Positions 57,729 to 64,000 of a stretch of 64,000 nt of DNA are shown here, in pieces (position 1 is the first letter of the stretch; the number at the start of each line of letters is the position of its first letter). The position numbers and the translations under genes were made by a program. The stretch comes from Legionella cincinnatiensis. GTDB lineage: Bacteria > Pseudomonadota > Gammaproteobacteria > Legionellales > Legionellaceae. Below the pieces are notes generated by a model. It did not search any database and was not told where the DNA came from. It saw nothing but the letters and a program-made list of their open reading frames with translations. The stretch spans positions 620,001 through 684,000 of the forward strand of contig NZ_UGNX01000001.1 in NCBI RefSeq assembly GCF_900452415.1, written 5' to 3'.

Positions 57729-59669
57729 CTATTCTTTTATCGCAGGTTCTCTTTTTTTATTGTTTTCATTCCGAGCAGTAGGAGCTTTATTCGATTGTTG
57801 TGGCTGATTCGTTTTTTTACGATGCATGCCAGAACTTGTTGAGCCACTACTTGTGTTTGCCCGTTGTTGCGATCCAAGCGATCGACGTCTACGGTTTGTC
57901 GATTTTTTGTCTCCAGAAGAATTTTTAGAAGATTTAGCATGAGCATGGCCGCGGTTTTGCATTTTGGGCAATTGACTCTGAGTTGTTGAAACAGTTGAAT
58001 CAGTATGTCCACCAAATAAGCTAGTCCACAATCGCTTAATGAAACTCGTTTGGGCACTTTTTACTGGTTGATGTTCAGCAAAAGATTTGACCGCTGGCTC
58101 ATTCTGTAAAGAAAGGTCTGTTTCACTACTCGAAACTTGCAATTCAGGTTGTTGAATTAAGCTATAACTGGGTTTCTTAGATTTGCCTACGTTGTCTTCT
58201 TTCAAACGAGTAATTGAATATTGAGGTTGATGCATATAAGGATTGGCAATGATCATTACAGACACTCCATGTCTTTTTTCGATATCTCTAATGTAATTGC
58301 GCTTTTCATTCATAATGAATGTAGCCATTTCAGGCGGAAGCTGAACCTGTATCTCAGCAGTTTTTTCTTTCAATGCTTCTTCTTCGATAAGTCGTGTAAT
58401 GGATAAGCCATGTGATTGGATATTACGAACAGTACCACGTCCTTCACAACGAGGACAAACCTCCTGAGCACTTTCACCAAGAGATAACCTCAGTCGTTGA
58501 CGGGACATTTCTAAAAGACCAAAACGCGAGATACGACCAACTTGAATACGTGCACGGTCAGCTTGTAATGCTTCTTTTAAGCGGTTTTCAACCTCGCGTT
58601 GATTTTTACTGGAACTCATATCAATAAAATCAATTACTACTAAACCACCCAAATCACGTAGACGTAATTGACGTGCAATTTCGTCTGCTGCCTCTATATT
58701 GGTATTTAAGGCTGTTGCTTCAATATCGGCTCCACCTGTCGCTTTGGCAGAGTTTACATCAATTGAGACCAATGCTTCAGTTCTATCAATGACCAACGCA
58801 CCTCCAGAGGGCAGCATAACCTGTCGTTGATAGGCGGTTTCTATTTGGCTTTCGATTTGATAGAAATTAAATAAAGGAATGCTGCTATTATAGAGTTTTA
58901 AGTTGGGTAAAAACTCAGGTTTGACTCGCTCAATATACTGTTTTGCTTTAATATAGGAAATCTGATCATCAATGATGATTTCACTAATTGATTTGCGTAA
59001 ATTGTCACGGATTGAACGAATAATCACATCACCTTCTTGGTGAATTAGGCAAGGAGCTAGTTCTGTATTATAAGCTTGTTTAATTGATTGCCATTGATTA
59101 CAAAGCATATCCAGATCATCTTGCAATTCTTCCTGGCTTTTGCCCACCCCGGCTGTTCGAATAATAAGCCCCATATCTTCAGGGAGAACCAGCGCATTAA
59201 GTGTTTCTCGAAGTTCATCTCGCTCTTCACCTTCTATTCGTCGTGAAATGCCGCCGGAACGCGGGTTGTTAGGCATGAGAACCAGATAGCAACCTGCTAA
59301 AGTAATAAAGGTTGTAAGTGCCGCACCTTTGCTGCCCCGTTCTTCTTTATCCACTTGAACTAATAATTCTTGGCCTTCACGGATTAACGAAGTGATTGGT
59401 GGTTTTTCATCGCCAAACTCCTCCGGATTTTTACTTAAATATTCAGGTGCAATTTCTTTGAGTGGTAGAAAACCTTGACGTTTAGCGCCATATTCTACAA
59501 AAATAGCATCGAGACTAGGTTCTCTACGAGTAACTGTCGCTTTGTAAATATTACCCTTTTTTTTCACTTCACCCGGACATTCAATATCCAGATCAAATAA
59601 ATATTTATCTTTAATAAGTGCAACACGAACTTCCTCAGTTTGCATTGCATTGATTAACATTTTTTCCAT
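57729..59669 (-). CDS. rne: Ribonuclease E
   Basis: RNase E is the main endonuclease of mRNA decay and rRNA/tRNA maturation. The 646-residue protein starts MEKMLINAMQTEEVRVALI and has the S1 domain (ANIYK-like KGNIYKATVTRREPSLDAIFVEYGAKRQGFLPL) with a charged insert. The catalytic Asp residues lie in VSIDVNSAKATGG and VVIDFIDM. The zinc-link is CPRCEGRG. The C-terminal 180 residues are basic, Ser-, Gln- and Asn-rich and disordered; this scaffold is much shorter than in E. coli (1,061 residues), so degradosome partners may be few. It is divergent from rluC, as in E. coli. Autoregulation through the 5' leader is expected. Confidence 0.95.
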   Translation of the reverse strand: MEKMLINAMQTEEVRVALIKDKYLFDLDIECPGEVKKKGNIYKATVTRREPSLDAIFVEYGAKRQGFLPLKEIAPEYLSKNPEEFGDEKPPITSLIREGQELLVQVDKEERGSKGAALTTFITLAGCYLVLMPNNPRSGGISRRIEGEERDELRETLNALVLPEDMGLIIRTAGVGKSQEELQDDLDMLCNQWQSIKQAYNTELAPCLIHQEGDVIIRSIRDNLRKSISEIIIDDQISYIKAKQYIERVKPEFLPNLKLYNSSIPLFNFYQIESQIETAYQRQVMLPSGGALVIDRTEALVSIDVNSAKATGGADIEATALNTNIEAADEIARQLRLRDLGGLVVIDFIDMSSSKNQREVENRLKEALQADRARIQVGRISRFGLLEMSRQRLRLSLGESAQEVCPRCEGRGTVRNIQSHGLSITRLIEEEALKEKTAEIQVQLPPEMATFIMNEKRNYIRDIEKRHGVSVMIIANPYMHQPQYSITRLKEDNVGKSKKPSYSLIQQPELQVSSSETDLSLQNEPAVKSFAEHQPVKSAQTSFIKRLWTSLFGGHTDSTVSTTQSQLPKMQNRGHAHAKSSKNSSGDKKSTNRRRRSLGSQQRANTSSGSTSSGMHRKKTNQPQQSNKAPTARNENNKKREPAIKE

Positions 59670-60643
59670 CTATGTACCCCATATTTAGGGCGCTGTCATT
59701 TAAGATGAGATAAGGACTATTTATAAATCTACTATTTTGAACAAAATGCCTTGATTTTCTGTGCTATGGTGCATACATATTTCGTGTATGCTGCACTTCA
59801 TTGCTCGAAAATCATGGTATTTTGTCCCAACCTAGCGAATTGTAAATAAGTCTGCTTATAAGGCTCACTCCTTAGAGGTTCAATGCGATGGCTGACATTC
59901 CGATTCTCTTGTCTGGGCGCTAAATTTTCTATGTTTCGTTGCTGCATAGAGATGTATGCTTTATTGCAATTGCTTGAAAATTTAGTCATTTCACCATAAG
60001 CCGGTAATAGGTCAGCGTCATCTGGGATTGAACAATAAGTGATGTGATCTTTAGGCGAGCCCATAGCCTTGTGGACAGACCTCATGCATGTTCCCTGTAC
60101 AATAGACTTTCGAAACGTTAGGGGCAAAGCGAATTGCTTTTTCAACACAGCGCCCGAGTCCTCGTGTTTTGTCGTGGACATTTTAATCGGGTATTCCGTA
60201 TTTCCTTGCACTTTCTTCTTTGCGAAGCGTTGCGAAAAAGATCTAATAAAAGGTGCACACTGTGAAATATACTGGTCACGAGCTAAGTGGGTTGAAAAAG
60301 TAAGCCAACGGCGTGTGATAGCCCTGAAATAATTCGTAATCGGTATAAAGCATGTCTGGCATGCATAGGTTTCTGTCAAAAATATGATCAATTTAGCCCT
60401 GGCATTGGGTCGCTTCCTTATATCTCTAAGCTTAAATGGAAGCGCTATTTTTCTTGTAACTACATTTAAAGTATATGTAGGTTGGCTTAATGGCCCAATT
60501 TACTCAATTATCCATATATACTTTAAAAGTAAATAGTCACGCTTTTTTTCTATTTATGCGTTATAATTCGGTTGCATGAAAATTTTCCATGCTATTGGCG
60601 ATCATATCAAAAAAATCGCACACAGCAAACAGGTTTATTGACA
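59670..60643. other. Long rne-rluC intergenic region, probable rne leader
   Basis: The 974 bases separate rne and rluC. Both strands carry open frames (minus 59798-60391, plus 60069-60332) whose products are rich in Cys, His and Arg and look like translated non-coding sequence, so I do not call genes. Near 59772-59799 there is an imperfect hairpin (gtgcatac ... gtatgctgcac). In enterobacteria the rne leader is several hundred bases long and folds to bind RNase E, so a structured leader is expected on the minus strand. A TATAAT at 60562-60567 may be the rluC -10 box. I could not match the rest to any RNA family. Confidence 0.55.
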
Positions 60644-61600
60644 ATGAGTGAAGTAAGTTATAAAGAAATTAGCAATGAAGAAGAAGGACAACGCCTGGAT
60701 AATTACTTAATTCGCGTTTTAAAGGGTGTTCCTAAAAGCCATATTTATAGAATTATACGTGCAGGGGAAGTGCGAGTTAATAAAAAAAGAGCTCAAATTA
60801 ATTCAAGGTTACATACTGGGGATAGGGTACGAATTCCTCCGATTCGTGTTTCAGAATCAAAAGAGGTTTTTGTTGGTAGTACGTTAGCAAAGCGCTTGCA
60901 AAAGTCTATTATTTTTGAAGATACTAGTCTTCTGGTAATTAATAAACCAGCAGGTATTGCAGTTCATGGAGGAAGTGGTTTAAGTCTTGGTGTAATCGAG
61001 GCTTTGAGAAAAACTCGATCTGATTTAGCATACCTTGAATTAATACATCGTTTAGATAAAGAAACTTCCGGCTGCCTTTTACTCGCAAAAAAAAGAAGTG
61101 TTTTAAGGGCAATACATGCTTTACTTGAAGCGCGAGAGGTACAGAAAACTTATTGGGCATTATTGACGCATCGTTGGGAAGGAAAAAAGCAAGTAATTGT
61201 TCAGGCTGCACTTGAAAAAAATATTTTAAAATCAGGTGAGCGCATCGTTAAGATTAAAGAAGAAGGTAAGGCTTCCGAAACAGTATTCAAGCTTCTTGAA
61301 AACTATGAGCAGTCCTGTTGGATTGAGGCCAGCCCAAAAACAGGTCGTACCCATCAAATCCGCGTACATAGTGCTCATTTAGGACATGTGATCGTCGGAG
61401 ATAAAAAATATGGAGCACTTGCAGGACAGGTAGAAGGGATAGATAATCAGCAACATCGTCTTTTTTTACATGCACGAGCCATTCAATTTGAATTAAACGG
61501 TAAAAAGCATTTGTTTCAAGCCGATGCAGACGAACAATTTTCTACTACACTAAAACAATTGCGTGCGAGGAGCGTAGTGTTCGATGAGCAATCCATATGA
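60644..61600 (+). CDS. rluC: 23S rRNA pseudouridine synthase RluC
   Basis: RluC makes pseudouridines in 23S rRNA helices around the peptidyl transferase centre. I choose ATG 60644 (MSEVSYKEISNEEEGQRLDNYLIRV, 318 residues). The longer frame to 60572 would add 24 unlike residues. An S4 RNA-binding domain (KSHIYRIIRAGEVRVNKKR) is followed by the catalytic Asp in LELIHRLDKETSGCLLLAKK. TGRTHQIRVHSAHLGHVIVGDKKYG follows. It overlaps the HAD gene by 17 bases; this rluC-HAD pair is common. Confidence 0.95.
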   Translation: MSEVSYKEISNEEEGQRLDNYLIRVLKGVPKSHIYRIIRAGEVRVNKKRAQINSRLHTGDRVRIPPIRVSESKEVFVGSTLAKRLQKSIIFEDTSLLVINKPAGIAVHGGSGLSLGVIEALRKTRSDLAYLELIHRLDKETSGCLLLAKKRSVLRAIHALLEAREVQKTYWALLTHRWEGKKQVIVQAALEKNILKSGERIVKIKEEGKASETVFKLLENYEQSCWIEASPKTGRTHQIRVHSAHLGHVIVGDKKYGALAGQVEGIDNQQHRLFLHARAIQFELNGKKHLFQADADEQFSTTLKQLRARSVVFDEQSI

Positions 61601-62246
61601 GTTGGTAGTATTTGACTGGGAAGGTACTATTGCAGATACTTTAGGAGTAGTCTTGCATGTAGTTTCTACAGAAGCAAATTTGCTGGGTTTTGGTGATTTT
61701 GATTCTTTTGAAGCGAGAAAATACGTAGACTTGGGTTTAGTACAAGCATTGAAGAAAGCATACCCTCACTTATCCGCAGTACAGCACCAACAATTATTGC
61801 ATGCAGTGCAACAAGCTATGTATTCTCGTCCATTAGATGTGTGCTTGATGCCTGGTGTTCATGAACTCATTTCTCAATTACACAAAGCTCAGATAAAATT
61901 AGCCATTGCAACGAATAAAGGACATCAATCTTTAGTGCGTGCCTTGCAAGCTACAGGACTTGATAAGATGTTTCAAGTAACACGTTCTGCAGGGCAAGTG
62001 CCCGCAAAGCCTTGTCCGCAGATGTTGGAAGAAATTATAGAGGAAACAGGTGTTACTCCGAATACAACGTTGATGATAGGTGATTCACCTACAGATATGG
62101 AAATGGCACGAAATCTTAAAGTAGCGGCTGTAGGAGTAGATATTTACCATCAGCAAGAAGCCGTACTTAAGGCAGCAGGAGCTTTAGTAGTATTCGATGA
62201 TTATAAACAGGTAGCTGAATTTTTAAATTTAGCGAGAGATAATTGA
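61584..62246 (+). CDS. HAD hydrolase, phosphoglycolate phosphatase-like
   Basis: The 220-residue protein is of the haloacid dehalogenase superfamily with a cap between motifs I and II (residues 20-85). Motif I reads VVFDWEGTIADT: the nucleophile Asp is present, but the second acid of the usual DxD is Glu, which is atypical for phosphatases. Motif II is LAIATNK, the motif III Lys lies in PAKPCPQM, and motif IV is GDSPTDMEMARN. It overlaps the rluC gene by 17 bases. Substrate cannot be read from sequence; Gph-like phosphatases remove phosphate from phosphoglycolate or small sugars. Confidence 0.9.
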   Translation: MSNPYELVVFDWEGTIADTLGVVLHVVSTEANLLGFGDFDSFEARKYVDLGLVQALKKAYPHLSAVQHQQLLHAVQQAMYSRPLDVCLMPGVHELISQLHKAQIKLAIATNKGHQSLVRALQATGLDKMFQVTRSAGQVPAKPCPQMLEEIIEETGVTPNTTLMIGDSPTDMEMARNLKVAAVGVDIYHQQEAVLKAAGALVVFDDYKQVAEFLNLARDN

Positions 62247-62330
62247 GTCATAGTACCTGTTATTATTTGGGGGCTGCTCATTGGATGGGGTGTGCTCTAT
62301 TTAGTCATATGTAAAAGGGAGTATCAAGCG

Positions 62331-62894
62331 TTGAGTACATTAACCAGTTTGCCTAATTTATTAACTTTGCTGCGCATTGTTCTGATCCCAGTGTTAGTGA
62401 TTGTTTTTTATTTGCCATTTAAATTTGCCTACGCTTTGACTGCAAGTATTTTTGCTTTAGCAAGTTTTACTGATTGGTTGGATGGTTATTTAGCAAGGAA
62501 GCTGCAAATGATGTCTCCTTTTGGTGCTTTTCTGGATCCTGTTGCAGATAAATTATTAGTTTCTACCAGTTTGTTGCTATTAGTCGGCGCTAACAGTATC
62601 CATTACATTACGATTCCGGCAATTGTTATTGTTGGGCGTGAAATTGTGATTTCAGCATTGCGCGAGTGGATGGCTGAGATAGGTAGAAGAGCAAGTGTTA
62701 CTGTAGGCTACGTAGGTAAAATAAAAACTTTTTTACAGATGGTCGCTTTATTTTTATTATTAGCGTTTAATTCATTGGATTCTTGGGGCGGCATTTTCGG
62801 TTTTGTGTTGCTTTATGTGGCTGCAATTTTAACTATTTGGTCTATGATTATTTACTTAGCAATTGCTTGGCCAGAATTAACGAAAAAAAATTAA
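62331..62894 (+). CDS. pgsA: CDP-diacylglycerol-glycerol-3-phosphate 3-phosphatidyltransferase
   Basis: PgsA makes phosphatidylglycerol phosphate, the precursor of phosphatidylglycerol and cardiolipin. The frame is open from a GTG at 62292, but AAAGGGAG at 62313-62320 and the usual N-terminus (LSTLTSLPNLLTLLRI) point to a TTG start at 62331 (187 residues). The CDP-alcohol phosphotransferase motif is DWLDGYLARKLQMMSPFGAFLDP, followed by VADK, with the D-G-x2-A-R-x8-G-x3-D-x3-D pattern complete. About five membrane helices are present. The tRNA-Gly promoter begins shortly after its stop. Confidence 0.93.
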   Translation: MSTLTSLPNLLTLLRIVLIPVLVIVFYLPFKFAYALTASIFALASFTDWLDGYLARKLQMMSPFGAFLDPVADKLLVSTSLLLLVGANSIHYITIPAIVIVGREIVISALREWMAEIGRRASVTVGYVGKIKTFLQMVALFLLLAFNSLDSWGGIFGFVLLYVAAILTIWSMIIYLAIAWPELTKKN

Positions 62895-62902
62895 TTTTAT
62901 TA

Positions 62903-62930
62903 TTGACAGATAATTAATTTTAGGTAGAAT
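62903..62930 (+). promoter_or_regulatory. Sigma-70 promoter of tRNA-Gly
   Basis: TTGACA (62903-62908) is separated by 16 bases from TAGAAT (62925-62930). The -35 is perfect and the -10 has one mismatch. The transcript should begin near 62937, about 10 bases before the tRNA 5' end, which is normal for tRNA operons. Confidence 0.85.
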
Positions 62931-62946
62931 CACACCCCGTAGAGAC

Positions 62947-63022
<76 letters not shown>

Positions 63023-63027
63023 AATTA

Positions 63028-63053
63028 AGCGACGACCATGTCGCTTTTTTTTT
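63028..63053 (+). terminator. Intrinsic terminator after tRNA-Gly
   Basis: A 6-base stem agcgac / gtcgct with a 6-base loop (gaccat) is followed by eight more T. It should end the tRNA-Gly transcript, which means tRNA-Cys and tRNA-Leu are either made by readthrough or from their own promoter. Confidence 0.85.
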
Positions 63054-63084
63054 AGAGTGTGTCGGTTTAGAAGTATCAAAATGA

Positions 63085-63158
63085 GGCTGTGTGGCAGAGT
63101 GGTCATGCAGCGGCCTGCAAAGCCGTGTACGCCGGTTCGATTCCGGCCTCAGCCTCCA
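63085..63158 (+). tRNA. tRNA-Cys (GCA)
   Basis: A 74-base cloverleaf with anticodon GCA (loop ctgcaaa), D-arm, T-arm gccgg-ttcgatt-ccggc, and encoded CCA. In the acceptor, ggctgtg against ctcagcc pairs at six of seven positions; position 6 (T) faces T. The discriminator base is T, as in other tRNA-Cys. Confidence 0.95.
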
Positions 63159-63167
63159 AAAATGATT

Positions 63168-63254
63168 GCCCAGGTGGCGAAACAGGTAGACGCAAGGGAC
63201 TTAAAATCCCTCGGTGGTAACACCATGCCGGTTCGATTCCGGCCCTGGGCACCA
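63168..63254 (+). tRNA. tRNA-Leu (TAA)
   Basis: An 87-base class II tRNA: acceptor gcccagg / cctgggc, anticodon stem aggga / tccct with loop cttaaaa (anticodon TAA). It has a long variable arm (cggtggtaacaccatg) and T-arm ccggttcgattccgg, and ends in encoded ACCA. Confidence 0.97.
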
Positions 63255-63370
63255 ATTACACATTTTGTAATGGTTCGCAAGAGTTCAAATTAGTACGTAA
63301 CTGATTGATTTATAATAAAATAACGTAGACTTTCCTCTCTCAAATCGTTCTCAACTATTCGTAATTTTTC

Positions 63371-63674
63371 GGGTCTTCCCCAAATCCGGGAGCACTAATC
63401 AAGAACACAAAACTTTAACCCTTAATCTGTAATTTTCAAAATTTCTAAACCCATAAGCACGTCGTTGAATCAGTTTCATCTTCCGATGGAACCCTTCTGT
63501 AATGCCGTTGTTTTTAGTAAATCGCCACATTCTAACCACTTCTTCTCGCCATTGATATAATGTTTTACCTAGAGTCTTTAGTGATTCAAAAGGACTTTCT
63601 TTCAGACTGGCAACCAGTTTAAGAAAAAGAGGTATTACATCATGATGATTCTCTTGGTTCTCTATGTTCCCCAA
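63371..63674 (-). mobile_element. ISL3-type insertion sequence remnant (transposase C-terminus)
   Basis: The minus-strand frame 63399-63674 encodes 91 residues matching the end of ISL3-family transposases. The final motif is FTKNNGITEGFHRKMKLIQRRAYGFRNFENYRLRV, with the DDE-domain Glu in TEGFH and the R-R-A-Y-G-F-R-N signature. The N-terminal 300 or more residues are absent, so the element cannot move by itself. gggtcttccccaaatccggg from 63371 looks like the terminal inverted repeat of this family and marks one IS end. The other end has been lost near 63675. Confidence 0.88.
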
Positions 63675-63838
63675 GACAAGCTAATACTAACATTGAGCAG
63701 GGATCCAGAATAATTGAATCCATTTGTGATTGTGGTTATTGTCCACCATTTTGTACTTGTGACCATTATAAATTATCTGGTTAATTTAGCGTTATTTCCT
63801 GTAAAATTCAGGAAATATGCAGGAAATTATGGTGGAAT

Positions 63839-64000
63839 ATGGCAAAATTTAAACCAGGTGAATCAGGTAACCCAAGGGGTAAAAAAGCAGGGATATTAAA
63901 CAAACGAACCGAGTTGATAAAGGCGTTTGAAACCCATGCTGGAGCACTAATTAACAAAACGATAGATCTTGCCTTGTCAGGAGATACGATTGCGTTAAGG
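63839..64000 (+). CDS. DUF5681-domain protein, partial (mobile-element associated)
   Basis: A frame from ATG 63839 runs off the right edge. The start MAKFKPGESGNPRGKKAG followed by ILNKRTELIKAFETHAG fits the DUF5681 domain, whose hallmark is a basic FKPGQSGNPxGRP opening. Such proteins are mostly encoded in prophages and integrative elements, near terminase or transposition genes. Only 54 codons are visible. Confidence 0.75.
   Translation, partial: MAKFKPGESGNPRGKKAGILNKRTELIKAFETHAGALINKTIDLALSGDTIALR

Noticed and set aside
60000..60350. RNase P RNA, tmRNA, 6S or SRP RNA in the rne-rluC gap
   Set aside because: I looked for hallmark sequences of each on both strands and found none.
59798..60391. 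A 197-codon minus-strand gene upstream of rne
   Set aside because: Composition is unlike neighbouring proteins, no start signal is seen, and a competing frame lies on the other strand. I treat the region as non-coding leader.

Overview
This window is almost certainly from a Legionella chromosome. It is AT-rich, its housekeeping genes are gammaproteobacterial (uvrA, hemA-prfA-prmC, rne/rluC, the rhodanese-grxC-secB-gpsA block), and it carries genes typical of Dot/Icm-dependent intracellular bacteria: an IcmL-like periplasmic protein, two ankyrin-repeat proteins, a large helical-repeat protein and a very large multidomain protein. I place it in the genus but not in a species.

Layout. 1-2.3 kb (minus strand): a truncated large gene, possibly SdhA-like, then a hotdog thioesterase-like gene and an IcmL-like exported protein. 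2.5-20 kb: mostly core genes (uvrA, DUF2878, lemA/M48 protease, djlA, waaA, dksA, hemA-prfA-prmC, an M50 protease pair, comF, bioC, ispA-xseB, radA), broken by a 126-bp tandem repeat array and one unknown possible effector. 21-32 kb is accessory. It has two palindrome-bearing tandem arrays (217-bp and about 155-bp periods), each with a single-domain GIY-YIG nuclease gene, and in the second array the gene lies inside a repeat unit. It also has an ankyrin protein with a kinase-like domain, a protein with eight or nine 80-residue repeats, murI, and a small protein ending in a eukaryotic-type CaaX box (CSIM). 32-38 kb returns to core functions: gpsA, secB, grxC, rhodanese, Smr, prmB, aroC, asd.

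38.6-55.4 kb is the most interesting segment. A degenerate copy of the nearby Smr gene is translationally coupled to an ankyrin protein with an H...D...Q-x4-C arrangement like CE-clan cysteine proteases. It is followed by a single 13.9-kb gene for a protein of about 4,634 residues. That protein combines a similar H...D...Q-x4-C region, long coiled coils and a DUF3638/DUF3645-like ATPase core (Walker A, DE box, SRGTD and RMRK motifs). Downstream is a decayed duplicate of the ankyrin gene's 3' end, so the giant gene is bracketed by direct repeats.

55.7-64 kb: a DUF1328 membrane peptide, a 116-bp palindromic array, an alcohol dehydrogenase, rne with a long unexplained leader, rluC, a HAD phosphatase, pgsA and tRNA-Gly/Cys/Leu. 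The right edge, after tRNA-Leu, holds an ISL3-type transposase remnant and the start of a DUF5681 gene, which suggests the boundary of a mobile region.

Functional links visible here: PrmC methylates the GGQ motif of PrfA encoded beside it. LemA and the M48 protease form a standard membrane pair. The rhodanese, glutaredoxin, SecB and GpsA genes keep their conserved order. The accessory genes look like host-directed effectors scattered among core genes, as is usual in this genus. All functional statements are by reading motifs and recalling families; no searches were run.
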